Shown piece after piece: positions 55,185-63,831 of a stretch of 64,000 nucleotides of DNA. Within the stretch, counting starts at the first letter, position 1. Each line of letters begins with the position of its first letter. The notes beneath the pieces were generated by a model. The model had not been told where the DNA came from and made no database searches. It was given only the letters and a program-made list of their open reading frames with translations. The position numbers were made by a program, and so were the translations under genes. This stretch comes from Betaproteobacteria bacterium (GTDB taxonomy: Bacteria > Pseudomonadota > Gammaproteobacteria > Burkholderiales > Rhodocyclaceae), in the NCBI GenBank assembly GCA_009779265.1, contig WREP01000004.1, positions 37,735 to 101,734 of the forward strand, given 5' to 3'.

Positions 55185-56705
55185 ATGACAGCCATCAAGC
55201 AGGAAGACCTGATCCAGTCCATCGCCGATGCTTTCCAGTACATCAGTTGCTATCACCCGCTGGATTACATCAAGGCGCTCGGCGAAGCTTACGAACGCGA
55301 GGAAGCGCCCGCCGCCAAGGATGCCATCGCCCAGATTCTGACCAATTCGCGCATGGCCGCCGAGGGCCGTCGCCCGATCTGTCAGGACACCGGCATCGGC
55401 ATGGTTTTCATCAAGGTCGGCATGCAGGTCACCTGGCCGGATGCGACGATGAGCATCCAGGCGATGATCGACGAGGGCGTGCGCCGCGCCTATGCCAACC
55501 CGGACAATCCGTTGCGCGCCTCGGTGCTGGCCGATCCGTCGGGCAGCCGTAAAAATACCAAGGACAATACGCCGGCCGTGGTGCATTTCGAGATCGTCCC
55601 CGGCCACCACGTCGAGGTCATCTGCGCCGCCAAGGGCGGCGGTTCGGAAGCCAAGGCCAAGTTCGCCATGCTCAATCCCTCCGACGATCTGGTCGATTGG
55701 GTGCTGAAGAAAATCCCGGAAATGGGCGCCGGCTGGTGTCCGCCCGGCATCATCGGCATCGGTATCGGCGGCACGCCGGAAAAAGCCATGCTGCTGGCCA
55801 AGGAGTCGATCATGGCACCGGTCGATATCCACGAACTGAAGGCGCGCGGCGCTAAAAATCGCGCCGAGGAACTGCGCCTCGAACTGTACGAGAAGGTCAA
55901 TGCGCTCGGCGTTGGCGCCCAGGGCCTGGGCGGCCTGACCACCGTGCTCGACGTCAAGGTGCTCGATTATCCCTGCCACGCCGCCAACCTGCCGGTCGCC
56001 CTGGTGCCCAACTGCGCGGCGACCCGCCACTGCCATTTCCATCTCGATGGCTCCGGCCCGGCCAGGATCGAGCCGCCGAAGCTGGAGGACTGGCCGGCGG
56101 TGACCTGGACGCCGGATCTCAAGGCCGCTACCCGCGTCGATCTCGATACATTGACCAAAGAACAGGTCGCTGCCTGGCAGCCGGGCCAGAAGCTGCTCCT
56201 CAACGGCAAGATGCTGACTGGTCGCGACGCCGCCCACAAGCGCATCGCCGACATGCTGGCGAAAGGCGAGAAGCTGCCGGTGGATTTCACCAATCGCGTC
56301 ATTTATTACGTCGGCCCGGTCGACCCGGTGCGCGACGAAGTGGTCGGCCCGGCCGGCCCGACCACGGCCACGCGCATGGACAAGTTCACGCGCATGATGC
56401 TGGAGCAGACCGGCCTGATTTCGATGGTCGGCAAATCCGAGCGCGGCCCGGTCGCCATCGCGGCGATCAAGGACAATAAGAGCGCCTACCTGATGGCCGT
56501 CGGCGGCGCCGCCTATCTGGTCGCCAAGGCGATCAAGTCGGCGAAAGTCGTTGGTTTCGCCGATCTCGGCATGGAAGCCATCTACGAGTTCGATGTGCGG
56601 GACATGCCGGTGACGGTCGCCGTCGATTCCTCCGGCGTCTCGGTGCACAACACCGGCCCGCGGGAGTGGCAAATCAAAATCGGCAAGATTCCCGTCAGCG
56701 CCTGA
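55185..56705 (+). CDS. fumA: class I (iron-sulphur) fumarate hydratase
   Basis: TCA-cycle enzyme interconverting fumarate and malate with a labile 4Fe-4S cluster. The 506-residue single-chain protein joins the alpha-type N-terminal domain (RRPICQDTGIGMVF, GWCPPGIIGIGIGGTPEK, VPNCAATRHCHFHLDGSG with cluster cysteines) to the beta-type C-terminal domain (LTGRDAAHKRIADML, GPTTATRMDKFTRMMLEQ). All three cluster Cys positions are present. GACCGGAG lies before the ATG. A GC-rich palindrome follows. Confidence 0.95.
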   Translation: MTAIKQEDLIQSIADAFQYISCYHPLDYIKALGEAYEREEAPAAKDAIAQILTNSRMAAEGRRPICQDTGIGMVFIKVGMQVTWPDATMSIQAMIDEGVRRAYANPDNPLRASVLADPSGSRKNTKDNTPAVVHFEIVPGHHVEVICAAKGGGSEAKAKFAMLNPSDDLVDWVLKKIPEMGAGWCPPGIIGIGIGGTPEKAMLLAKESIMAPVDIHELKARGAKNRAEELRLELYEKVNALGVGAQGLGGLTTVLDVKVLDYPCHAANLPVALVPNCAATRHCHFHLDGSGPARIEPPKLEDWPAVTWTPDLKAATRVDLDTLTKEQVAAWQPGQKLLLNGKMLTGRDAAHKRIADMLAKGEKLPVDFTNRVIYYVGPVDPVRDEVVGPAGPTTATRMDKFTRMMLEQTGLISMVGKSERGPVAIAAIKDNKSAYLMAVGGAAYLVAKAIKSAKVVGFADLGMEAIYEFDVRDMPVTVAVDSSGVSVHNTGPREWQIKIGKIPVSA

Positions 56706-56723
56706 GCCAAAAGATGGATGAAG

Positions 56724-56744
56724 GGGCGGGTTTAAAACCCGCCC
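56724..56744. terminator. palindromic hairpin after fumA
   Basis: GGGCGGGTTT pairs with AAACCCGCCC (10-bp stem). Located between the convergent fumA and REC-GGDEF genes. It lacks a clear T run, so it is a probable rather than certain terminator. Confidence 0.5.
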
Positions 56745-56787
56745 TTACCGAGGAAATGGCGGGGTTCGAATAAAACCGCCTTGCCGC

Positions 56788-57972
56788 TCAGCGAGCGCCG
56801 GCTACTTTCCTGGCAGGTTTTCTGGATACTTCGATCTCGCACGGCGTCGGCTGCCCTTTCGGGCGCGCATCGCGGCAAACCGCGCAAATCGAGTTCACCC
56901 AGTTCTTGCAGGGCATTTCCCCCACCGTTGGCGACGCGGTCAGCAGGGATGCCAGGCGGGCGATGAATTCTTCCCGGCGCAGGCTCTGCCCGCCGTCGCT
57001 GGCATTGACGACCCGATTGCCGCCGGCTGTCGCCGCCGCGTCGAGCCGGCTCGACGCGAGGTGGAACAGTTCCTCGGCGCTTATGCTGACGCCATCCTCC
57101 TGGGTTGCCGCAATGCCGGCGCTCACCGTCACCTTGATCTGCTCGCGGCCGACGGAAAGCGTCGCCGCCGCCAGCGCCTTGCAGATCCGCCGGGCGAAGG
57201 TGGTGCATTGTTCGCGGTCGATATGGTTCGAAGCAATGCCGATCCGGCCATCGCCCAGAAGCATGAGGCTTTCCTTGGCGTTAGTTTTGCTGCGCAACAG
57301 GCCGGAAAGTTTGTCGACCACCTTCTCCCCGATGCGCCGGCCAAAATGCTGGCACAGCGCGCCATAGCCGTCGATGCCGAAAATCAGCACGCTGGCCGTC
57401 GGGCTGCCGGCCTCCTTGTTCAGATACTGTTCGAGGCAGTGCTTCAGTTCGCGCTCGCCCGGCGGCTGCTCGATTTCATCGCCGCCAGCCGCTGTTTCCA
57501 GGCCGGCCACGTGCTCCATGCGTACCTTGAGATCATCGAGGCCGATGGTGCTGTAGCGACCGACATCCGTGTCGATGTCGGCCGGCGGCGGCGCGAGCAG
57601 TTCGGACAGCATCGCTGCCGGATCCTTCTTGGGAATGAAGGCCGTGACGCCAAGCTGGCGCGCATGCTCGTGCTCGCTCGCGTCCAGATTGTCGGAGGCC
57701 AGTTGATAGAACGGCAAGGTGTTGATCCGGGGCAGCCGGCTGGCGCGGATGCGTTCGAGTAATCCGGCGCCGTCGGCGCTGGCGATGTTCAGGCCGGAAA
57801 TCACGGCGACGATCGAAGCATCCAGTACCAGACTGTGCCACGCCGCCGCGCCATCCTGCGCCTCGCCCACGCTGTGGCTCTTGCGCACGCAACGCACCAG
57901 CAAGGCGCGCACGGTGCGCGAACCGTCCACTACCAGAATCTTCTGCGACTTGAGTTTATCGCTGCGCTCCAT
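56788..57972 (-). CDS. REC-GGDEF protein with both active sites degenerate
   Basis: A 394-residue soluble protein. The N-terminal receiver fold (KILVVDGSRTVRALLVRCVR) has Asp16 but Gly17 in place of the second acidic residue, and Gly60 at the phosphoacceptor position (VAVISGLNIAS). The GGDEF-type domain (about residues 175-330, SVLIFGIDGYGALCQHFG ... IKVTVSAGIAA) has GDGRI in place of the catalytic GGDEF, so diguanylate cyclase activity is unlikely. A Cys-rich tail follows (CKNWVNSICAVCRDARPKG). The ATG at 57972 has AGGAAAG upstream. Probably a non-catalytic signalling or scaffold protein. Confidence 0.78.
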   Translation of the reverse strand: MERSDKLKSQKILVVDGSRTVRALLVRCVRKSHSVGEAQDGAAAWHSLVLDASIVAVISGLNIASADGAGLLERIRASRLPRINTLPFYQLASDNLDASEHEHARQLGVTAFIPKKDPAAMLSELLAPPPADIDTDVGRYSTIGLDDLKVRMEHVAGLETAAGGDEIEQPPGERELKHCLEQYLNKEAGSPTASVLIFGIDGYGALCQHFGRRIGEKVVDKLSGLLRSKTNAKESLMLLGDGRIGIASNHIDREQCTTFARRICKALAAATLSVGREQIKVTVSAGIAATQEDGVSISAEELFHLASSRLDAAATAGGNRVVNASDGGQSLRREEFIARLASLLTASPTVGEMPCKNWVNSICAVCRDARPKGQPTPCEIEVSRKPARKVAGAR

Positions 57973-58147
57973 AATCGGGCTTTCCTGATCGTCGTCCAAG
58001 GTAAATGAGCAAAAGTTCTAGTGTACGCCAGTTGCCAAAGCAGGCTCAACAAACAATTCGATTTATCAAGAAATTACAATTAGTAATTAATGATGTTTTT
58101 AATGGTTTTGCAATATCAACCCATATCCCTTGTTCGGCAGCATGGCC

Positions 58148-59185
58148 TTACCACCGTTTTTTCAGCCACAAGGCCACATTCACCAAGCCAATCAATACCG
58201 GCACTTCCACCAACGGCCCGATGACGGCCACGAAGGCTTCGCCGGAATTCAGGCCGAACACGGCGATGGCAACGGCGATGGCCAGCTCGAAGTTGTTGGA
58301 GGCGGCGGTGAAGGAAAGCGTGGCCGACTGTTCGTAATTCGCGCCCGCCCGCTTGGAGAGATAGAAGGACAGCAGGAACATGACCAGGAAGTAGATCAGC
58401 AGGGGAATGGCGACCTTTGCCACGTCCAGGGGAAGCTGCACGATGTATTCGCCCTTGAGGGAGAACATGACGAGGATGGTGAACAGCAGGGCGCGCAGCG
58501 TCCAGGGGCTGACGCGGGGGATGAAAACCTTTTCGTACCAGTCCAGCCCTTTGACCTTGAGGCCGTAAAAGCGCGAGGCCACACCGGCGATAAACGGGAT
58601 GCCCAGGTAGATGAAAACGCTTTCGGCAATCTGCCCCATGCTCACATTCACCACGGCGCCGGAAAGACCAAGCCAGCCCGGCAGCACGGTAATGAACAGC
58701 CAGGCGTAAAGCGAAAAGAACAGCACCTGAAACACGGCATTGAAAGCCACCAGGCCGGCGCAATATTCCCGGTCGCCGCCGGCCAGATCGTTCCAGACAA
58801 TGACCATGGCGATGCAGCGGGCCAGCCCGATGAGGATCAGGCCCACCATGTAGCTGTTGTTGCCGGAAAGAAAGGCAATCGCCAGCAGGAACATGAGGAC
58901 GGGGCCAATGATCCAGTTCTGGGCCAGAGAAAGCAGGAGTACCTTTTTGTTGCGGAACACCCGGCCAAGCTGCTCATATTTCACTTTGGCCAGCGGCGGA
59001 TACATCATCAGAATCAGCCCGATGGCAATGGGGATATTGGTCGTGTTTACCTGAAAGACGTTGATGACGTCCTTGATGCCCGGCGCGGCCCAGCCCAGTC
59101 CGACGCCGATGAACATGGCAAGGAAAATCCACAGGGTCAAATAGCGGTCGAGGAAGGAAAGCCGCTGGAGTGTCGATTGGCTCAT
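58148..59185 (-). CDS. acr3: ACR3-family arsenite efflux transporter
   Basis: Inner-membrane arsenite exporter driven by proton motive force. The 345-residue protein has ten hydrophobic segments of the ACR3/BART fold. The conserved Cys in [16 protein letters not shown] is essential for transport in homologues, and [10 protein letters not shown] and [18 protein letters not shown] match the other family stretches. It follows arsR by 6 bases, forming an arsR-acr3 operon without arsC. Confidence 0.93.
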   Translation of the reverse strand: MSQSTLQRLSFLDRYLTLWIFLAMFIGVGLGWAAPGIKDVINVFQVNTTNIPIAIGLILMMYPPLAKVKYEQLGRVFRNKKVLLLSLAQNWIIGPVLMFLLAIAFLSGNNSYMVGLILIGLARCIAMVIVWNDLAGGDREYCAGLVAFNAVFQVLFFSLYAWLFITVLPGWLGLSGAVVNVSMGQIAESVFIYLGIPFIAGVASRFYGLKVKGLDWYEKVFIPRVSPWTLRALLFTILVMFSLKGEYIVQLPLDVAKVAIPLLIYFLVMFLLSFYLSKRAGANYEQSATLSFTAASNNFELAIAVAIAVFGLNSGEAFVAVIGPLVEVPVLIGLVNVALWLKKRW

Positions 59186-59191
59186 GGCGTT

Positions 59192-59560
59192 CTATTTCCG
59201 GGCTGCGATGGCGAGGCTGCCTTCACGACAGGCGGGCAGGAAGTCTGGCAGCGTTTCGCCATGAGCTTGCGCAAGCGTGCCGGAACAGCATTCCGCCGTC
59301 AGATAGGCGATGGTTTCCAGCATCAGGGGGATATTGGCCTTGTAGCGCGTGTTGCGGCCTTCCCGTTCCATGCTGGCCAAACCGCTGTGCACAATGTTTT
59401 TCAGGTGGAAGGAAAGATTGGTCTTGGGCATGTCGAGCAGCCGGGCGATTTCCCCGGCAACCAGCCCGTCCGGCGCGTATTTGACCAGCAGCCGGAAAAT
59501 GGCCAGACGCGCCTCGGAAGTCAGGACTTCAAAGATGGTCGTGGCGGTTTGCGTTTCCAT
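59192..59560 (-). CDS. arsR: ArsR/SmtB-family arsenite-responsive repressor
   Basis: A 122-residue winged-helix repressor (TSEARLAIFRLLVKYAP, then MPKTNLSFHLKNIVHSGL). The metal site is of the C-terminal type: Cys91, Cys92 and Cys111 (AECCSGT and LPACREG), as in the A. ferrooxidans type of ArsR, rather than the ELCVCDL type in the recognition helix. The start METQTATTIFE at 59560 is chosen; an earlier in-frame start would overlap the operator and promoter. Controls the downstream acr3. Confidence 0.9.
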   Translation of the reverse strand: METQTATTIFEVLTSEARLAIFRLLVKYAPDGLVAGEIARLLDMPKTNLSFHLKNIVHSGLASMEREGRNTRYKANIPLMLETIAYLTAECCSGTLAQAHGETLPDFLPACREGSLAIAARK

Positions 59561-59566
59561 TGGACA

Positions 59567-59595
59567 ATGGTTCAACGGCAGTTGAACAATGTCAA
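59567..59595 (-). promoter_or_regulatory. arsR promoter with palindromic operator
   Basis: TTCAAC-GGCA-GTTGAA (59571-59586) is a perfect 6+4+6 inverted repeat. On the minus strand TTGACA (59590-59595) is a perfect -35 box and the operator fills the spacer to a weak -10 (AACCAT), so ArsR binding would block RNA polymerase. Confidence 0.6.
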
Positions 59596-59612
59596 GGGAA
59601 TCCATTGTTTTT

Positions 59613-59636
59613 CGTCATTCCCGTGCGGGAATGACG
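59613..59636. repeat. short palindromic repeat (family R1 core)
   Basis: CGTCATTCCCG-TG-CGGGAATGACG is an 11-bp perfect stem with a 2-base loop, using the ends of the R1 repeat arms found at 21220 and 29470. Lies between phaR and arsR. Confidence 0.75.
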
Positions 59637-59680
59637 GATGGAATGACCTGCGGCCGTGGCATCGCCACGCCGGCCGGCGG

Positions 59681-60235
59681 CTATTTTTTTCTGCCTGGCT
59701 CCGCATCCGCCGGGTAGCCGGCGAACATGTTTCGCGTCTGGTTCTGCAGGCGATCCTGCATGGACTGGAACATCTTTTTCGACTGGTCCATGTAGGCCGT
59801 CATCATGCTTTGCATGGCGGGCTGCTGGAAATTCAGGAATTGGGCCCAGAAATCGGCCTGCAAATGGCTGTGGTCGCCAGCGCCGTACAGCGTGCGCGAC
59901 TGGTCTTGCAGCCGGGTCTGGAAATCAATGAAGGTTTTCATGTTGTTTTCCAGGTATTTGCCCAGCATGCCCTGCATGGCGCTGCCGTAAAAGCGGATGA
60001 AACCGGAAAGCAATTCACTGGAAAACAGCGGCATGCCGCCGGATTCTTCTTCGAGGATGATCTGGAGCAGGATGCTGCGCGTCAGGTCGTCCTCGGTCTT
60101 GGCATCGACCACCTTGAAGTGCTCGAACTTGAGCACCAGATCCTTGACATCGCTCAGCGTGATATAAGCGCTTGCCTTGGTATCGTAAAGACGGCGGTTG
60201 GGATATTTCTTGATCAGACGTACCGTTTCCGACAT
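59681..60235 (-). CDS. phaR: polyhydroxyalkanoate synthesis repressor PhaR
   Basis: Regulator that binds both PHB granules and DNA and represses phasin and pha genes. The 184-residue protein has the N-terminal DNA-binding domain with the hallmark LIKKYPNRRLYDT and YITLSDVKDLV, then the PHB-accumulation domain (EEESGGMPLFSSELLSGFIR), and a Gln/Met-rich C-terminal tail. The start MSETVRLIKKYP at 60235 is the conserved N-terminus. A TATAAT element at 60272-60277 (minus strand) upstream suggests its own promoter just after the phaB terminator. Confidence 0.93.
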   Translation of the reverse strand: MSETVRLIKKYPNRRLYDTKASAYITLSDVKDLVLKFEHFKVVDAKTEDDLTRSILLQIILEEESGGMPLFSSELLSGFIRFYGSAMQGMLGKYLENNMKTFIDFQTRLQDQSRTLYGAGDHSHLQADFWAQFLNFQQPAMQSMMTAYMDQSKKMFQSMQDRLQNQTRNMFAGYPADAEPGRKK

Positions 60236-60281
60236 GCTGCAATCCTTAATGCCATTTATGTGCAGCGCAACATTATAGCGC

Positions 60282-60309
60282 AAAAAAAAGGGCGCCCGCA
60301 GGCGCCCTT
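60282..60309 (-). terminator. terminator of the phaC-phaB operon
   Basis: On the minus strand AAGGGCGCC-TGCG-GGCGCCCTT is followed by a run of T residues, 19 bases after the phaB stop. Confidence 0.85.
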
Positions 60310-60328
60310 CTGGCGGTATCGCAGTGGT

Positions 60329-61078
60329 TTACTGGTAATAGAGGCCGCCGTTGATGTTGAGCGTGGCGCCGGTGGTGAAACCGGACATGTCGTTGGCCAG
60401 GAAGGCGCAGGCGTAGCCGATTTCTTCCGGCTTGGCGAGGCGCTTCATCGGCACGGAGTCGACGATGGTTTGCAGGATTTCCGGCTTGATGGCCATGACC
60501 ATCTTGGTTGCCACATAGCCCGGGGCGATGGCGTTGACCGTCACCCCCTTGCTCGCCAGTTCGGCGGCCAGGGCCTTGGTGAAGCCGATGATGCCGGCCT
60601 TGGCGGCGGAGTAGTTGGTCTGGCCGGCCTGGCCCTTGACGCCGTTGACCGAGGAGATGTTGATGATGCGTCCCCAGCCGCGCCCGGCCATCTTGGCGGA
60701 AACCTGTTTGGACATGTTGAACAGCGAGGTCAGGTTGGTCGAGATGACGGCATCCCAGCCCTCCCTTTCCATCTTGGCGAACATCCGGTCGCGGGTGATG
60801 CCGGCATTGTTGATCAGGATATCGACCTGACCGCAGGCGGCTTCAGCTTCGGCCACCATGCGCTGGCAATCTTCGAGCAGGGAAACGTCTCCGGCGACGC
60901 AGACGAAATCCTGGGCCTTGAAGCCGGCTGCCGTCATTTCCTGCAACCATTGATCCTTGTTGTCGAATTGCGGATGGTAGGCGGCAACCATCTTGTAACC
61001 GGCTCTCGACAGCTCCTGGCAGATGGCCGTGCCGATACCGCCCATTGCGCCGGTAACGAGAGCAACGCGTTGCGTCAT
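60329..61078 (-). CDS. phaB: acetoacetyl-CoA reductase, second copy
   Basis: NAD(P)H-dependent reductase making (R)-3-hydroxybutyryl-CoA for PHB synthesis. The 249-residue short-chain dehydrogenase has TGAMGGIGTAIC (cofactor motif), NNAGITRDRMF, the catalytic Ser in NISSVNGVKGQAG and Tyr-x-x-x-Lys in NYSAAKAG. It ends with a short NINGGLYYQ tail. It is 51 bases downstream of a paralogue of similar length; both belong to the PhaB group. Cofactor preference cannot be decided by eye. Confidence 0.92.
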   Translation of the reverse strand: MTQRVALVTGAMGGIGTAICQELSRAGYKMVAAYHPQFDNKDQWLQEMTAAGFKAQDFVCVAGDVSLLEDCQRMVAEAEAACGQVDILINNAGITRDRMFAKMEREGWDAVISTNLTSLFNMSKQVSAKMAGRGWGRIINISSVNGVKGQAGQTNYSAAKAGIIGFTKALAAELASKGVTVNAIAPGYVATKMVMAIKPEILQTIVDSVPMKRLAKPEEIGYACAFLANDMSGFTTGATLNINGGLYYQ

Positions 61079-61129
61079 AATTTTTTCCTTCCTTTGTTTG
61101 CTACGTGGAACGGGGGTTGAAAACAGCGG

Positions 61130-61870
61130 TCAGTACATGTGCTGGCCGCCGTTGATGGAAATGTTGGCGCCGGTGAGGAAAGCCGCTTCGTCGGAAGCGA
61201 GGTAGACCACCAGGCCGGCGATTTCCTCCGGCTTGCCCAGTCGGCTGACGGGAATTTGCGGCAGGATCTTGGAGTCGAGAATTTCCTGCGGAATGGCGGT
61301 CACCATCTTGGTGCCGATGTAGCCCGGCGAAATGGTGTTGATCGTGACGCCGGTCTTGGCGACTTCCAGGGCCAGCGCCTTGGTGAAACCGTGCATGCCG
61401 GCCTTGGCGGCGGAATAGTTGGTCTGGCCGAAAGCGCCTTTCTGGCCGTTGACCGAGGAGACGTTGATGACCCGTCCCCACTTGCGCTCGACCATGCCAT
61501 CTATGACCTGCTTGGTCATGTTGAACACGGAATCGAGGTTGGTGTGGATCACCGCATCCCAATCGGCCTTGGTCATTTTCTTGAAGGTCATGTCGCGGGT
61601 GATGCCGGCATTGTTGACCAGCACATCGACCGGGCCGATGTCCTGGGTCACTTCCGCGATACAGGCCTGCGCCGACGCGAAATCGGTGACGTCGCAGGCC
61701 ACGGCCTTGAAGCCGTAGCCCAAGTTGTGCATCGCCTGCAGCCACTCGTCGACCTTTTTGTTGCCGGGCGAATAGGTCGTTACCACCTTGTAGCCCAAGC
61801 CGGCCATCTTGATGCAGATCGCCTCGCCAAGACCGCCCATGCCGCCTGTTACCAATGCTACTCGCATCAT
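61130..61870 (-). CDS. phaB: acetoacetyl-CoA reductase, first copy
   Basis: A 246-residue short-chain dehydrogenase of the PhaB family directly after phaC. Motifs: TGGMGGLGEAIC, NNAGITRDMTFKKMTKADWD, catalytic NVSSVNGQKGAFGQTNYSAAKAG and the C-terminal SINGGQHMY. This copy is closer to the R. eutropha PhaB1 pattern (FGQTNYSxAKAGxHGFTxAL) than its neighbour. A possible alternative start is the second Met. Together the two copies make the monomer for PhaC. Confidence 0.92.
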   Translation of the reverse strand: MMRVALVTGGMGGLGEAICIKMAGLGYKVVTTYSPGNKKVDEWLQAMHNLGYGFKAVACDVTDFASAQACIAEVTQDIGPVDVLVNNAGITRDMTFKKMTKADWDAVIHTNLDSVFNMTKQVIDGMVERKWGRVINVSSVNGQKGAFGQTNYSAAKAGMHGFTKALALEVAKTGVTINTISPGYIGTKMVTAIPQEILDSKILPQIPVSRLGKPEEIAGLVVYLASDEAAFLTGANISINGGQHMY

Positions 61871-61896
61871 GATTTTCTCCCTCAGTAATTCATTGA

Positions 61897-63621
61897 TTAA
61901 ATCGCGCGTTCCTTGACATAGCGTCCGGGCGCCGGCTCGATCGGTTTGTATTTGACGCTGCTAGGCTTGCGCGGCGCCCGTGCCGCACCGAGCAGCGGCT
62001 TCATCCAGGCAGCCCAGTCGTTCCACCAACTGCCCGGGTTTTCCTCGGCGGCGGCCAGCCAGTCTTCCGGTTCGCTCGCCAGATTATCGTTAATCCAGAA
62101 ACTGCGCTTGTTCTTGTTCGCCGGATTGATGACGCCGGCAATATGCCCGGAAGCGCCGAGCACGAAGCGCGCCTTGCCGCCGAGCATGCGCGTTCCGAGA
62201 TAGGAAGAGCGCCACGGCACGATATGATCCTCGCGCGTCGCCAGGATATAAACCGGCATGTCGAGGGCGCCGATATCGACGCGCTCGCCGCACATCGCCA
62301 GCTTGCCCGGCAGGCGCAGGCTGTTGTCGAGATAGAGGTTGCGCATGTACCAGCAGGCGAACGGCCCGGGCAGGTTGGTCGAATCGGAATTCCAGTAAAG
62401 CAGGTCGAAGGCCGCCGGTTTCTGGCCCTTCAGATACTTGCTCTGGACATAATTCCAGACCAGATCATTGGCGCGCAGGAAGGAAAAGGTATTTTGCAGA
62501 TCGCGCGCCGGCAGGAGGCCGCCCTTGCCGATGGTTGCTTCGCGCATGGCCAGCCCCTGCTCGTCGATGAACAGGCCGATTTCGCCGGTATCGCTGAAAT
62601 CGAGCAGGGTGGTCAGCAGCGTCAGCGAGGCCGCCGCGTTGTCGCCGCGCGCCTTCAGCACCGCCAGGGCCGAGGTCAGGATGGTGCCGCCGACGCAAAA
62701 GCCGAGGGCATTCACCGCCTTGACCTTGCATACGTCGCGGACGACGTCGAGGGCGGCGATCGGCCCCTGTTCCAGATAATCGTCCCAGCTCAGGTGGCCG
62801 AGATCCTCCTTGGGATTGCGCCAGGAAATCAGGAACACCGTGTTGCCCTGCTCAACCATGAAGCGGATCAGCGAATTGTCAGGCTGCAAGTCCATGATGT
62901 AGAACTTGTTGATGCACGGCGGCACCACCAGCAGCGGCCGCGCGCCGACCCTGGGCGTCAGCGGCGCGTACTGGATCAACTGCATCACAGCGTTCTCGAA
63001 AATGACCGCCCCTTCGCTCGTGGCGATATTCCTGCCGATTTCGAAGACGCTCTCGTCGGTCATCGTCATGCGGCCCTTCTCGAAATCGGCGAGCAGGTTG
63101 TTGATGCCGTCGGTAATGCTCTGGCCCTTGGTTTCCAGCGCCTGCTTGATGAATTCGGGATTGGTCGCGGCGAAATTGCTCGGCGCCATCGCGTCGGCCA
63201 CCTGGCGCGCCAGGAAACGCAGGCGGTTGCGCGTTTTTTCGTCGTCGGCCGGGACTGTTTCGGCGATTTGCTTCAGGTATTGCGTATTGAGCAGATAGAG
63301 CTGGTGCAGGTAATCGAAAACCGGGCTTTCCCGCCACTCTGGCGCCGCGAAACGGCGGTCGCCCGGCTCTGGCGCTACCTTGAACGTCTGCTCCTGCCCT
63401 TGCTGCTTGGCCAGCATTGACGCCCACAAGGCCGCCTGCTGATCCATGTACTGCTTCTGCAAAGACTGCCACGCCTGGGTGTCGGCGGCGACTGCCGCCG
63501 GGGAGGGGGCGCCGGCCTGGCCGAGATATTCCATAAACTGCTGCGCCATCTTCTGGCCAGCCTCCATGAACTGCATCGCGGAACCCAGAAATGCCTTGTT
63601 ATTGTCCGATCCCTGCGCCAT
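61897..63621 (-). CDS. phaC: class I poly(3-hydroxyalkanoate) synthase
   Basis: Polymerises 3-hydroxyacyl-CoA into PHA on granule surfaces. The 574-residue protein has the class I N-terminal domain (SAMQFMEAGQKMAQQFMEYL), RPLLVVPPCINKFYIMDL and the lipase-like box GFCVGG with the nucleophilic Cys; the Asp (ATREDHIVPW) and His (LGASGHIAG) of the triad follow. Length is normal. The start MAQGSDNNKAFLG at 63621 is chosen over an upstream in-frame start that would run through the promoter. The operon continues with two phaB copies. Confidence 0.96.
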   Translation of the reverse strand: MAQGSDNNKAFLGSAMQFMEAGQKMAQQFMEYLGQAGAPSPAAVAADTQAWQSLQKQYMDQQAALWASMLAKQQGQEQTFKVAPEPGDRRFAAPEWRESPVFDYLHQLYLLNTQYLKQIAETVPADDEKTRNRLRFLARQVADAMAPSNFAATNPEFIKQALETKGQSITDGINNLLADFEKGRMTMTDESVFEIGRNIATSEGAVIFENAVMQLIQYAPLTPRVGARPLLVVPPCINKFYIMDLQPDNSLIRFMVEQGNTVFLISWRNPKEDLGHLSWDDYLEQGPIAALDVVRDVCKVKAVNALGFCVGGTILTSALAVLKARGDNAAASLTLLTTLLDFSDTGEIGLFIDEQGLAMREATIGKGGLLPARDLQNTFSFLRANDLVWNYVQSKYLKGQKPAAFDLLYWNSDSTNLPGPFACWYMRNLYLDNSLRLPGKLAMCGERVDIGALDMPVYILATREDHIVPWRSSYLGTRMLGGKARFVLGASGHIAGVINPANKNKRSFWINDNLASEPEDWLAAAEENPGSWWNDWAAWMKPLLGAARAPRKPSSVKYKPIEPAPGRYVKERAI

Positions 63622-63663
63622 GGGAAGTCTCTTTTCTGATGTTATTGGGGCTTGAACCTTTGG

Positions 63664-63692
63664 ATTCTGCATACCGCTCCAAGCCCTGTCAA
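63664..63692 (-). promoter_or_regulatory. sigma-70-type promoter of phaC
   Basis: On the minus strand TTGACA (63687-63692) and CAGAAT (63664-63669) are separated by 17 bases, with a predicted start about 36 bases before the phaC ATG. Confidence 0.65.
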
Positions 63693-63740
63693 TGCAAAAA
63701 TCGGTCGCCAGCCAAAGCACGGCAAGACCCGCAGTACGAG

Positions 63741-63758
63741 GCGAAAAAGCTTTTTCGC
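63741..63758. promoter_or_regulatory. 18-bp perfect palindrome upstream of phaC
   Basis: GCGAAAAAGCTTTTTCGC lies about 50 bases upstream of the phaC -35 box. It could be a regulator site or a structural element of the folE2-phaC gap; no known consensus is recognised. Confidence 0.4.
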
Positions 63759-63831
63759 GCGACCCGTTCGCGGCCGCACGCAATTTTGCGGAGAATGGCT
63801 CGCTGTCAGCAAAAGCGAGCCCGGCGGCCGA

